This document shows, piece by piece, positions 43,087-52,007 of a stretch of 64,000 nt of DNA. The notes under the pieces are model-generated. The model saw only the letters and a program-made list of their open reading frames with translations. It was not told the origin of the DNA and made no database searches. Within the stretch, counting starts at the first letter, position 1. Each line of letters starts with the position of its first letter. The position numbers and the translations under genes were made by a program. This DNA is from SAR324 cluster bacterium (GTDB lineage Bacteria; SAR324; NAC60-12): positions 1 through 64,000 of the forward strand of contig JADFZZ010000003.1 in the NCBI GenBank assembly GCA_015232315.1. The letters run 5' to 3'.

Positions 43087-43305
43087 ACCACTCAATAATG
43101 GTCCATCTATACCTTGGATAGTGAGCCTTCTGACTCGCACAGTGGAACTCTGTCCTCATTGCCTATATTTTCACAGTAAGTGGAACAGAAGAAAAACTTG
43201 AGTTCAAAAAACAAGCTTGGTACTATCCGCACGTTTAAATAGCAAGTGGACGATCTGCTTGTTTTCCAACACTTTTTTATCCATCCTGAACACTTACAGA
43301 TTTTT

Positions 43306-43965
43306 ATGGCACAAGACGAACGAATTGATATCAAGGAACTCCGCGAACCCGATGAAATTCAGAAACGGTTGTTTGCGTTTGTGGACTATGCGTATAAACA
43401 CCGGAACCTGTTCCTGATCGGAGCGACCATGGTTATCGGATTGATTCTGGGCGTGTGGGGACTTTTTGAATATCGCCACTCCCAACAACTTTCCCAACTG
43501 GATCATTTATACGACATCAGCAAAAATACGCAGAATGCCGAAAGCCAGGCACTGGGAGCGGCAGTCCTTGAGGATTATGCCAAAGAACAATCCGGCAGTT
43601 ATCTGGGAAGTGTCGCACTCATGCGTGTTGCGCAACAGCAGGCTGAGACAGGACAACTCGAAAAAGCTGAAAAAATTTTCAGACAGGTTCTGGAACATAG
43701 GGGTGCAGATGCCTTTATGAAAGATAAAGCCAGAATTGGTCTGGTGCATGTGTATGAGAACCTCCAAAAATGGGACGATGCTCAAAAAATGGCTGAATCC
43801 CTGAATGCGGAAACATGGAAAGAACTCCGTGCGAGAACCCTGGGCCGGATTTTCTGGAAAATGGGCAACCGTGAACAGGCCCGGCAACAATGGGACGAAA
43901 TGAAAAACATTCCCGAAGCTGCTGATGATGCTGAAATGTTATTGATGTTTTCTAAAAATGGATAA
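43306..43965 (+). CDS. YfgM-like TPR membrane protein
   Basis: 219 residues from ATG 43306. A cytoplasmic N-terminus is followed by one membrane span (about 34-52, LFLIGATMVIGLILGVWGLF) and a periplasmic part with about three TPR-like helix pairs, including AEKIFRQVLEHRG and ARIGLVHVYENLQKWDDA. The layout matches YfgM, a SecYEG-associated helper that hands secreted proteins to periplasmic chaperones. There is no strong ribosome-binding site at this ATG. Upstream extension of the frame into the IS flank is not supported. A small omega-like gene follows after nine bases. Confidence 0.72.
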   Translation: MAQDERIDIKELREPDEIQKRLFAFVDYAYKHRNLFLIGATMVIGLILGVWGLFEYRHSQQLSQLDHLYDISKNTQNAESQALGAAVLEDYAKEQSGSYLGSVALMRVAQQQAETGQLEKAEKIFRQVLEHRGADAFMKDKARIGLVHVYENLQKWDDAQKMAESLNAETWKELRARTLGRIFWKMGNREQARQQWDEMKNIPEAADDAEMLLMFSKNG

Positions 43966-43974
43966 GGAACTACT

Positions 43975-44211
43975 ATGGATAAAAATTATATTGACCTGAT
44001 TGAACAAGATGACCGTGATTACACCCGCTTTGAAAAAGTCCTCATGACGGCCAAACGGGCCAAAGAATTTTATGAACTGGAAGAATCAGCCCGGTCATTC
44101 ATGCTTTATAAACCCACTTACCGGGCAATCCTTGAAGCCAACAATGATGTCATCCGCCCAACCCGTGAAGTGATCAAACCCATCAAAGCAAAAGCACTTG
44201 TGGAAGACTGA
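43975..44211 (+). CDS. small protein, possible RNA polymerase omega subunit
   Basis: 78 residues with AAGGA before the ATG. The central segment TRFEKVLMTAKRAKEFYE and the later KPTYRAILEANNDVI resemble the omega pattern (RFE-x-VL-x-AAKRA, then KP-x-x-x-ALREI). Omega (RpoZ) assists RNA polymerase assembly and ppGpp binding. The N-terminus, DKNYIDLIEQ, is unlike the usual one, and the match is short, so the call is tentative. It lies between the YfgM-like gene and the acyl-CoA ligase gene. It may instead be an unrelated small helical protein. Confidence 0.5.
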   Translation: MDKNYIDLIEQDDRDYTRFEKVLMTAKRAKEFYELEESARSFMLYKPTYRAILEANNDVIRPTREVIKPIKAKALVED

Positions 44212-44224
44212 TCCCGTCGGATCC

Positions 44225-45742
44225 ATGATACGACCAAACCCCGCATTCAATCTGACGGAATTTGTTCTTGGCAACAATGCCCGTCGGTTTCCTGAAAAAT
44301 CCGGATTGATTTTTGTTCATCATGCGGAACAGGAAGAAGTCTGGTCATTTTTCCGGTTTTTTCAAACGACCCAACGAGTGGCTGGTGCCTTCCGATCCCT
44401 TGGCCTTTCCAAAGGCGAACGCGTTGTCATACGACTGCCCAACAGTCCCGACTTTGCCCTGGCCTTCTTTGGTGCCATCTATGCCGGGTTGATTCCCGTT
44501 CCGTGTTCCACTCAACTTCAGGCTGAAGAAGTCGACTATCTGATCACCAATGCGCAGGCCGCGTTGCTGATTGTTTCCGCGCAGTTGCCTCATCCAGCAA
44601 AAATTGCCGGAACCTGCACAAAAATCCTTCATGAACAATTCCGGGAATTCCTTAATTTTCAGGATCCTGTTCTGGCACCTTCAACGCAGGCCGAAGATCC
44701 CGCCTATATCATCTATACTTCAGGCACTTCAGGATATCCCAAAGGCGTATTGCATGCTCACCGTAGTATTCTCGGACGTCAGCCCATCAGAACGGACTGG
44801 ATGGGTGTTTCTGAACAGGACGTTTTGCTTCATACCGGGCAACTCAACTGGAGTTACACCCTGGGCATCGGCTTGATGGACCCGTGGGCCACAGGAGCCA
44901 CCACGGTATTGTATGGCGGAGCCAAAAATATTGAAATATGGCCGGCTCTGATGGAAAAACATCAGGTGACCCTGTTCGCTTCAGTACCGGGAATCTACCG
45001 CCAGTTACTCAGGCACCATCATTTGCGCCCTGAACACCTGGCGCATCTCCGGCATGTCATGGTGGCAGGTGAAGCCTTGTCTGTCGCATTGCTGGAACAA
45101 TGGACCCAAACCACAGGTGTGCCCATGTATGAAGCTCTGGGAATGAGTGAAATTTCCACTTATATCAGCAATGGCCCCCATGTTGAGGTGAAACCGGGAA
45201 GTCCGGGAAAACCCCAGGCAGGACGAACTGTGGTCATATTACCGGCAGACAAGGGCGAATCGCCACTCCCCGCAGGCGAAGAAGGTTTGATTGCGGTGCA
45301 TCGGTCTGATCCCGGTCTGATGCTGGGCTACTGGAATATGCCCGAAGAAGAATCGTCCGTGTTTCGGGGGGAATGGTTTGTCGGCGGTGATCTGGGTGTC
45401 ATGGATGAAGAGGGCTACATCTGGTACCATGGACGCAATAACGAACTGATGAATCCCATGGGATACCGTGTTTCGCCTCTTGAAATTGAACGTGTTCTGT
45501 TACAGCACCCGGATGTGGCGGATGCTGGTGTCACAGAGATTCATCTTGATACCGGAATTTCTATCATTGTGGCATTTCTGGTTCTGCGCCATCCGGATCA
45601 TGCGACTGCGGACCAGATAATCCAGTGGAGTCAAACACATCTGGCACATTACAAATGCCCCCGGGAGATCCGGTTCATCGAACAACTTCCGCGTACTTCA
45701 AACAACAAGCTTGCCCGAAGACAACTCATCTCTTTTTTTTGA
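44225..45742 (+). CDS. AMP-forming acyl-CoA/benzoate-CoA ligase-like enzyme
   Basis: 505 residues from ATG 44225; the longer frame from TTG 44198 overlaps the previous gene and has no clear ribosome-binding site. It is an ANL-superfamily adenylating enzyme. Core motifs are the P-loop IIYTSGTSGYPKGVLHAH, A5 EALGMSEIS, A7 GEWFVGGDLGVMDEEGY, A8 GRNNELMNPMGYRVSPLEIE and a terminal NNKLARR with the catalytic Lys. It activates a carboxylic acid with ATP and loads it onto CoA. The shape fits the benzoate-CoA ligase and medium-chain ligase branch; the substrate is unknown. Confidence 0.9.
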   Translation: MIRPNPAFNLTEFVLGNNARRFPEKSGLIFVHHAEQEEVWSFFRFFQTTQRVAGAFRSLGLSKGERVVIRLPNSPDFALAFFGAIYAGLIPVPCSTQLQAEEVDYLITNAQAALLIVSAQLPHPAKIAGTCTKILHEQFREFLNFQDPVLAPSTQAEDPAYIIYTSGTSGYPKGVLHAHRSILGRQPIRTDWMGVSEQDVLLHTGQLNWSYTLGIGLMDPWATGATTVLYGGAKNIEIWPALMEKHQVTLFASVPGIYRQLLRHHHLRPEHLAHLRHVMVAGEALSVALLEQWTQTTGVPMYEALGMSEISTYISNGPHVEVKPGSPGKPQAGRTVVILPADKGESPLPAGEEGLIAVHRSDPGLMLGYWNMPEEESSVFRGEWFVGGDLGVMDEEGYIWYHGRNNELMNPMGYRVSPLEIERVLLQHPDVADAGVTEIHLDTGISIIVAFLVLRHPDHATADQIIQWSQTHLAHYKCPREIRFIEQLPRTSNNKLARRQLISFF

Positions 45743-45806
45743 AATGTCATGTAAAATCATTCCTGCTGTAAATAATTTGGTGATGAAATCCTGTGGCCTG
45801 CCACGA

Positions 45807-45873
45807 TGTCATCCCCGTGAAAACGGGGATCCAGGAGTGCGCCGATGGATTCCGTGTCAAGCACGGAATGACA
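45807..45873. repeat. palindromic intergenic repeat, 67 bp
   Basis: The element is bounded by TGTCAT (45807) and ATGACA (45873) as inverted ends. It contains two internal hairpins: ATCCCCGT/ACGGGGAT and ATTCCGTG/CACGGAAT. The form matches the widespread GTCAT-CCC-type REP or MITE-like repeats of proteobacteria. It lies in the gap between the acyl-CoA ligase and nitronate monooxygenase genes. The only other nearby mobile trace is a RAYT remnant at 48582. Confidence 0.8.
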
Positions 45874-46025
45874 CCGTGCGATGGCTTGAATCGGTTGCCG
45901 TCACCAGAAAGTTTACAACAAGAAATCATTTCTATTTTTTCACCGATGCAAAAAATCTTGACACTCCGCCACAAATTTTGATCATGCCCTGAGTAATTAC
46001 TCAACTCTTTCCCTATGGAGGAATC

Positions 46026-46994
46026 ATGGCAATCCCTGAGATTTTTCAAGGCAGACTTTCAATTCCGGCAATTGCGGCACCAATGTTTCTCGTTTCTAAT
46101 CCTGAGTTGGTGATCGAGACCTGTAAGGCAGGAGTGGTCGGGACATTTCCGGCGCTCAACCAGCGAACCACAGAAGGTTTTGAAGAATGGTTGAAACAGA
46201 TCACTTCGGCATTGCGGACGTATGAGCAGGAATCTGGAAAAAAAGCGGCTCCGTTTGGTGTGAACCTGATCGTTCACGGAACCAATCCACGGTTGGAAGC
46301 GGATCTCGCCATGTGCGCGAAATACAAGGTACCCTTGATCATCACATCGTTGGGGGCGGTTGCGGAGGTGGTGAATAGCATTCATGCTTATGGCGGAATT
46401 GTGTTTCATGACATCATTTCCATCAGGCATGCAAATAAAGCCGCGAGTGCAGGTGTGGATGGCCTCATCGCTGTATGCGCTGGAGCCGGAGGTCATGCGG
46501 GAACCCTTCATCCCTTTGCATTGATTTCAGAAATTCGTCAGTTTTTTGACAAAACGATCCTGCTTTCAGGTTGTATTTCGACAGGCGGGCAGATTGTGTC
46601 GGCCTTGGCCATGGGCGCAGATATGGCCTATATGGGGACCCGATTCATCAACACGAAGGAAAGCGGAGTTGCTGATGAATACAAACAGATGATTGTGGAT
46701 TCCAGAGCGCAGGATATTATTTACACACCCGCGATTTCCGGTGTTCATGCCAGTTTCCTGCGACAGAGCATCGTCAATGCCGGTCTTGACCCTGAAAACC
46801 TGCAACCCAAAAAAGACATTGATTTCGGTCAGGAAATGACGGTACCCAAAGAAGGCGCCAAAGCCTGGAAACAAGTCTGGTCGGCAGGACAGGGCGTTGG
46901 TTCCATACACGATATACCAACCACCGCAGAGTTGTGTGCCCGGTTGAAACAGGAATATGAGCAAACCCTGCGGGATCTGGCAAAACGACTGTAG
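46026..46994 (+). CDS. nitronate monooxygenase (2-nitropropane dioxygenase family)
   Basis: 322 residues, TIM-barrel FMN enzyme. Visible motifs include IAAPMFLVSNPELV, GVNLIVH, DGLIAVCAGAGGHAG (the FMN phosphate-binding loop region), LLSGCISTGGQI and GADMAYMGTRFINTKES. The family oxidises nitroalkane nitronates or, in other members, acts as enoyl reductase-like flavoproteins; the physiological substrate is unknown. GGAGGAATC precedes the ATG. It is convergent with the patatin gene; the two stop codons are directly adjacent. Confidence 0.88.
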   Translation: MAIPEIFQGRLSIPAIAAPMFLVSNPELVIETCKAGVVGTFPALNQRTTEGFEEWLKQITSALRTYEQESGKKAAPFGVNLIVHGTNPRLEADLAMCAKYKVPLIITSLGAVAEVVNSIHAYGGIVFHDIISIRHANKAASAGVDGLIAVCAGAGGHAGTLHPFALISEIRQFFDKTILLSGCISTGGQIVSALAMGADMAYMGTRFINTKESGVADEYKQMIVDSRAQDIIYTPAISGVHASFLRQSIVNAGLDPENLQPKKDIDFGQEMTVPKEGAKAWKQVWSAGQGVGSIHDIPTTAELCARLKQEYEQTLRDLAKRL

Positions 46995-48470
46995 TCATTC
47001 CGGGGATTGTGCCTGCTCTTTTTTCTGATGGTCCTGAAGTTTTTTAGCCTTCAGGACACAATAATCCAGAGTATGACCAATCAGCGTCTGATTGCGCATG
47101 ATCGAAAGTTTGGGCCATGTCGCCTGTTCCCCTTCAAGAATCATGGCCCGGATGTCATCTTTGGAAGGATCGGTCAACGCCCGCCGATAATTTGCCAGGG
47201 AAGAAGAGGGATGAATCGTGATGTCTCCCCAGTAACTTTGGGTCAGCAGATAAATGGCATTATCCATCGTCATGTGCAGGAGTCCGCTTTTGCTGTGAGA
47301 GCCCACCCAGTCCAGCGCATAACGTCCCATCAACTTCAACTCGGAATTAACCAGCGAAATCGTATCATTCCCCCATTTGTTCCACTTCGCCCGATCCGTC
47401 AGGAAGGGCAACACATACGGATTGGCCTGACTGGTGATAAAGCGGTTGACGTTATACAACCGGCTCAAGCGCCTCATCGGAAGATCTCCCTTGAGGGAAC
47501 CATCCACCCAGAGCTGGGAGGGCATATAGGCCACTGACGACCCGAGGCGGTCTTTACTGGTCAAGGGCACCGGGGGAAATAATCCGGGAACCGCACAGGA
47601 GGCCAGCACCGAATTCCAGATATACAAATGTGGCGTGGTCAGGTGGTTGAGCAGACGGGGAATCTGATTTTCCTTTTCCGGTGAGATCGTGATGTTGATG
47701 CTTCGACCGGTCTTGTCATAGGCCTCTTCAAATGTTTTCTCGCCGACAAATTGCCGGATGGTGTCCCAAAGTAACTGGCTGTTGATGAGATGTTTTTCCC
47801 GCCAGATATCTTTCAACGAGAGCCACTTCCAGATCCTGATTTCATAGTTATCCGGATCAAAGGTGGAATGAAGTCCTTTGTCAGAATAGCATCCGACAAT
47901 GGAGGCAATGATAGAACCCGCACTGGAACCTGAAATCACACGGGGCAGCAGGCTGTGTTCCAGTAAAGTTTTGACCAGACCCAGATGAAAAAATCCCAAC
48001 CCCGCACCGCCACTCAACAGCAGGGCGGCCCGGCCATAACTGGTTGAGGTTTCCTCAAAAAATTCCAGTTTGTCATGAACAGAAAATCCATCAATTTCTT
48101 CATTCAGCAATGCGTTCAGACTCGTCACGACTTCCGTGATATATTCATCAATGAGGTATTTGGTACCAGTTCGGGTGTGCGTATAAAGTTTAGGATTTGA
48201 GATATTGCCAATATTTTGATGCAGCGCACCTCGCAAATGGTATATCAAATCCAGAAACTGTCTGGATTCCCGTAAATTCCGGATCACATGCACCTGATTT
48301 TTGATAAACTGCCAATCATATTCTTCAGTGGCCTCAACATGTTTCCAGTTCTCATTGCCTTCCAGTTTATCCAGTTGCCTGGCCGCGTCATGCCATGTCT
48401 GGTAATGTTCCGCATTGGCCATGATTTTTTGATTGAGTCTGATTCCATCTTTTTTCAGAAAATTTTTCAT
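46995..48470 (-). CDS. patatin-like phospholipase with DUF3336 N-terminus
   Basis: 491 residues. An N-terminal helical DUF3336-type region (about 10-135) is followed by a patatin domain: oxyanion loop GGAGLGFFHLG (about 154-164), nucleophile Ser183 in GSSAG (181-185), and the dyad Asp323 in WVDG. This architecture is shared with bacterial relatives of eukaryotic triacylglycerol lipases and lysophospholipases. It should hydrolyse acyl esters of phospholipids or neutral lipids. No signal peptide is seen. Being next to a RAYT remnant and pyk offers no functional clue. Confidence 0.9.
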   Translation of the reverse strand: MKNFLKKDGIRLNQKIMANAEHYQTWHDAARQLDKLEGNENWKHVEATEEYDWQFIKNQVHVIRNLRESRQFLDLIYHLRGALHQNIGNISNPKLYTHTRTGTKYLIDEYITEVVTSLNALLNEEIDGFSVHDKLEFFEETSTSYGRAALLLSGGAGLGFFHLGLVKTLLEHSLLPRVISGSSAGSIIASIVGCYSDKGLHSTFDPDNYEIRIWKWLSLKDIWREKHLINSQLLWDTIRQFVGEKTFEEAYDKTGRSINITISPEKENQIPRLLNHLTTPHLYIWNSVLASCAVPGLFPPVPLTSKDRLGSSVAYMPSQLWVDGSLKGDLPMRRLSRLYNVNRFITSQANPYVLPFLTDRAKWNKWGNDTISLVNSELKLMGRYALDWVGSHSKSGLLHMTMDNAIYLLTQSYWGDITIHPSSSLANYRRALTDPSKDDIRAMILEGEQATWPKLSIMRNQTLIGHTLDYCVLKAKKLQDHQKKEQAQSPE

Positions 48471-48581
48471 GGTGTTTCTTCGTTCAAAATCATTAGAAAG
48501 TCCCTGCTGTCACATGAATCAAATGAGAGCATGGGATAGTAAACATAACGCGAATCGGCAATTCCGCTGTTCATATTTTTG

Positions 48582-48716
48582 TTATGTGTAGTTTTCATCG
48601 GTTTCCCAGTTTAACGGGTTATTGATGATGTATTGCCGAATCCTGTTCAGTTCATTTTCGCCACGGATAATGCGGTCAAAAAACCTGTTTTTGTTCTGGT
48701 AAAGACCTTCCCGACC
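48582..48716 (-). pseudogene. C-terminal remnant of a REP-associated tyrosine transposase (RAYT, Y1_Tnp)
   Basis: The minus strand encodes about 44 residues from 48716 to a TAA at 48582-48584. They read as the end of an IS200-like/RAYT protein: FFDRIIRGENELNRIRQYI followed by NNPLNW. This is the characteristic last helix of such proteins. A TGA at 48717-48719 is in frame just upstream, and no start or catalytic HUH or Tyr motif remains. It was too short and degraded to be an active gene. Confidence 0.75.
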
Positions 48717-48742
48717 TCAAGGATCAAGCGAACACGGCAACC

Positions 48743-50146
48743 TCAACCAAGTGTATAGAGTTGAACGCTGTGAACAGTGCGATCTTTTACAAAAATATCA
48801 GTAAATACAACGACACGGTCGCCTGCTTTGAAGCCTTCTGACTTTTTAAGTATCTCAAACGCATTAGACAAGGCATCCTGTGGCGAATCAAAATAGGTCG
48901 TCAGGAAGGGAACCACCCCCCAATACAAAGACAGCGTTCGATAAGTTTTTTGAAGATACGTGAAGGCGTAAATATTGGAATGTCGAGGTCTGTTATTGAT
49001 AATACGCTCCGCGCTTTTACCAAACTCGGTCAGTACGACAATGCCTTTCAATTGCAGATCCGTTGCCAGTTTCACTGCGGCGGCGGCCATGTGATGCCGG
49101 TCTTCCAGTTTTTCCAGACTGGCCCAAAGGTGCATGCCTGGCAGTTGTTCGGTTTTTTTAGCGATTTTCCCTAATTGTTCCAGTGCCTTGATGGGATATT
49201 TTCCCACCCCGGTTTCGCCTGAAAGCATGACTGCATCGACTTCCTGGGTGATGGCATTGGACACATCGGTCACTTCAGCGCGGGTCGGAATCGGATTATC
49301 AATCATCGTCTCCAGAAGCTGAGTCGCAATGATTACCCGTTTTCCAAGTTTCGCACACATTTCAACCAGTTGCCGCTGTACATTGGGGATATCCTCAATT
49401 TCAATTTCAATGCCGAGATCTCCTCGAGCGACCATGATTCCATCAGCGGCTCTAGCAATTTCATAGGCGTTCTTCAACCCTTCCTGCTCCTCAATTTTCG
49501 CGATGATCTTGACCCGGTGCCTGTCTTCCCCCAAAAATCCCTTGAGTTCCCAGATATCTTCAGCGGAGCGTACAAACGACATTGCGATAAAATCCACATC
49601 ATTTTGCAAACCAAACCTGATATCTTCCTTGTCCTTGTCTGTGACAGACGGCAGATTCACCCGGGTTCCCGGCAAATTGACGTGCCGCCGGCCTTTGAGG
49701 ATCCCACCATCGGTGACTTCGCAAATGAGGTGTTTTTCATATTTTTCCAACACCTTCAGATTGATCAGTCCGCTGTCAAGAATCACAGTGTTTCCAATAT
49801 TCATGGACTTGACCATATCCTGATACGTCACATAAATCAGGGGATATTCCGTACGCAGACTGTCATCGACACTGACCGCAACCAGCATTCCCTGGGTCAG
49901 CGTCATTGGTTCCTTCAAATCTCCGGTGCGTATCTCTGGTCCTTTTGTATCGAGCAATGTCGCGACCGGAAACTTTGATTCCTGATTGATTTTTTTGATA
50001 TGATCCAGGACGATTTTGTGGGAGGCATGATCCCCATGAGACATATTAACCCTGGCAATATTCATTCCCGACTGTTGCAGTTTTTTAAGCATCTCATAAG
50101 AATTCGTTGCCGGACCAATCGTACAGATTATTTTGGTTTTTCTCAT
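48743..50146 (-). CDS. pyk: pyruvate kinase
   Basis: 467 residues from ATG 50146, chosen for GGAAGGA just upstream; a 33-residue upstream extension to 50245 is unlike the family. It converts phosphoenolpyruvate and ADP to pyruvate and ATP. Key elements are the start KTKIICTIGPATNS, NMSHGDHASH, LDTKGPEIRTG, the active-site region KIIAKIEEQEGL, GIMVARGDLG(I)E and MLSGETGVGKYP. The C-terminal regulatory domain is present. The glycolytic role is clear. It is monocistronic. Confidence 0.96.
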   Translation of the reverse strand: MRKTKIICTIGPATNSYEMLKKLQQSGMNIARVNMSHGDHASHKIVLDHIKKINQESKFPVATLLDTKGPEIRTGDLKEPMTLTQGMLVAVSVDDSLRTEYPLIYVTYQDMVKSMNIGNTVILDSGLINLKVLEKYEKHLICEVTDGGILKGRRHVNLPGTRVNLPSVTDKDKEDIRFGLQNDVDFIAMSFVRSAEDIWELKGFLGEDRHRVKIIAKIEEQEGLKNAYEIARAADGIMVARGDLGIEIEIEDIPNVQRQLVEMCAKLGKRVIIATQLLETMIDNPIPTRAEVTDVSNAITQEVDAVMLSGETGVGKYPIKALEQLGKIAKKTEQLPGMHLWASLEKLEDRHHMAAAAVKLATDLQLKGIVVLTEFGKSAERIINNRPRHSNIYAFTYLQKTYRTLSLYWGVVPFLTTYFDSPQDALSNAFEILKKSEGFKAGDRVVVFTDIFVKDRTVHSVQLYTLG

Positions 50147-50294
50147 ATTTCCTTCCATAAAAGTAAATGCGTCAAAATTTCTGAATCCTTCATGCAGTAA
50201 AAAAGATTGCAGGACAAATTCATTGCAGATTTGGATTCTATTCACTATACAAAAATCAACCTGATAATTTCCAACTCAAAAAAAGATTTTACGT

Positions 50295-51491
50295 ATGTCG
50301 CCTGTCAAACAGCGTGTTTATAATTTTTTACGCGAATCCCGCTATTTTGAAAATGTTTCGGCTGAACAGATACTGGAGATCCTTGAATTAGCCCATATCC
50401 AAATCTTTCAAAAAGGCCAAATCATTCTTAAACAAAATGAAATAAATGAAGTAGTGCATTTCCTGATCTCTGGAAAACTGGCGATCAAGGTGGATGATGA
50501 AATTGTGTATGTCATGTCACGAACAGGCGATATTTTCGGAGAAATGAGTGTCATCACCGGCGAACCATGTAGCGCGACGGTGGAAGCGTTTGAAGATGTG
50601 GAAACAATTTCAATCGCTACGCCAAATCTGATCAGCATCCATGAAGACATGAATCACAACCTCCATGGAACATTTTATCACTGGATGTCCCGCATCCTTT
50701 CAGAAAGACTCAAGATAACCACTCAAAAGGCCAAATTGTTTGAGATCATGAACCGGGAGTTCAAACAGAATGTGGATAACGCCAAAGCCTTTCAACATGA
50801 TCTGTTCTCAGCCAGACTGGAAACAATCCCCAATTTTCCACTGTCCATGAAATGTGAGTTCGCGGATATTCTCGGCGGAGATTTTTATGGGGTGTTTTAT
50901 GTTCAACGCGATATGTATGGCATTGTGATCGGTGATGTGTCAGGGCATGGAATCGCGGCATCGCTGCTGGCTGTCAACACCCTGAATCTCTTTCAATTGT
51001 TTTCACGGGCAGTTTCCTCCAGCAAACGGGTGATGGACTATATCAACAATCTCTCAGAAGCGATTATGCCGCATGAGCGTTTTGTCGTCTGCCTGTATTT
51101 GATTTATGATGCCCAGAATCAGGAATTGCTCTATACACATGCCGGCAAACAACCGGCGCTGGTGCTGCGCGGTGCCGATATAATTCCGCTGGACCCGACC
51201 CCGGGATTGGCACTGGGGATCACCCCCAGCGATATTGCGTGTTTCAGTGAGGAATTTTTTCCGTTGGAACCGGGAGACCGTTTGATTCTGTTCACGGATG
51301 GAGTCTGTGAGGTTTTTGAAAATTCAGGCAAAAATGATGGAATGGACAACCTCATCGGTTTTATCAGCGAAAACGCGAACCTCTCGTCCAACGCTCTGGT
51401 GGCACAGGTTTATGCTCAGCAAAACAGGCTCCAGGCCGGAGCACAGGCCGACGATTTTCTGTTCATGGTTTTTGATCAGCAGGCTGAGTGA
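50295..51491 (+). CDS. PP2C-type phosphatase with N-terminal cNMP-binding-like domain
   Basis: 398 residues. A cyclic-nucleotide-binding-like domain (about 18-115) contains IFGEMSVITGEPCSATV; Glu83 is canonical but Cys92 replaces the Arg that normally holds the cyclic phosphate. A helical linker leads to a PP2C-family phosphatase (about 185-392) with LGGDFYG, IGDVSGHGIAASLLA, YTHAGKQPALV and FTDGVCEVFE. It therefore probably dephosphorylates an anti-sigma antagonist or similar target, under control of a small ligand. It is soluble and cytoplasmic. It lies alone, divergent from pyk. Together with the protein at 31765 it makes two RsbU-like outputs in this window. Confidence 0.9.
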   Translation: MSPVKQRVYNFLRESRYFENVSAEQILEILELAHIQIFQKGQIILKQNEINEVVHFLISGKLAIKVDDEIVYVMSRTGDIFGEMSVITGEPCSATVEAFEDVETISIATPNLISIHEDMNHNLHGTFYHWMSRILSERLKITTQKAKLFEIMNREFKQNVDNAKAFQHDLFSARLETIPNFPLSMKCEFADILGGDFYGVFYVQRDMYGIVIGDVSGHGIAASLLAVNTLNLFQLFSRAVSSSKRVMDYINNLSEAIMPHERFVVCLYLIYDAQNQELLYTHAGKQPALVLRGADIIPLDPTPGLALGITPSDIACFSEEFFPLEPGDRLILFTDGVCEVFENSGKNDGMDNLIGFISENANLSSNALVAQVYAQQNRLQAGAQADDFLFMVFDQQAE

Positions 51492-51533
51492 GTCTGAAAT
51501 GACGCAAACACTGATATTCTGATTCATGAGCCA

Positions 51534-51746
51534 TCAATCCTGTTCGTCAGGATCTTCCATGATTCTTGCCGGTCGTCGGCATTGATTGAATTCATCGTGG
51601 GAATAACTGTAGGCTTCTTTTTTCCGGGCCATCATCCGGGCATCTTCCATTTTTGAAAGACACTCCTCATAATTTTTTTCATGGAAGGATTTGCAACCAC
51701 ACAGGTATAAGGCGGCCATAAGGCAAAGGAGGATCAGTCGTTTCAT
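51534..51746 (-). CDS. small lipoprotein
   Basis: 70 residues. A short signal peptide ends with the lipobox LCGC (Cys at about 18), so the mature form is a lipid-anchored peptide of about 52 residues. It has three further cysteines, spread through the mature part and the signal, and an acidic C-terminus (EDPDEQD). The ribosome-binding site is weak. No family was recognised. Such proteins are often envelope-associated with unknown roles. Confidence 0.6.
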   Translation of the reverse strand: MKRLILLCLMAALYLCGCKSFHEKNYEECLSKMEDARMMARKKEAYSYSHDEFNQCRRPARIMEDPDEQD

Positions 51747-52007
51747 GGTTCTGTCGTTGCTGTTTCAGTGATAAAATACATTCTATTTTAAATGATGGGT
51801 TTGATCACATTTTCAGTCATGTATCCCAAACCGTGTCTTTGATTTTTTTCCGATTCTGGTTTGATATTTCAGGGGCAGACTGTTGTGTCTCGTGAGTAGT
51901 GCGAACATACAGATTCGCCCCTCTGTTTTATGGCATAAAATTTGACCAACCCCGGAACATAAAGTGAAGAATATCCTATCGGTAAGCAAGTGGTTCCGCA
52001 ACTATTG

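Larger units (their letters stand above)
41567..43305 (+). mobile_element. IS110-family insertion sequence (boundaries approximate)
   Basis: The stretch between the flanking genes holds one complete IS110-type recombinase gene with about 290 bases of non-coding DNA before it and about 220 after it. IS110 elements lack terminal inverted repeats and usually make no target duplication, so the exact ends cannot be read by eye. The true element is somewhat shorter than the range given. It separates the coiled-coil protein gene from the YfgM-like gene. Confidence 0.75.

Noticed and set aside
45747-46049. 100-codon minus-strand frame and a 93-codon plus-strand frame in the intergenic region
   Set aside because: Both are translations through the palindromic repeat at 45807-45873.
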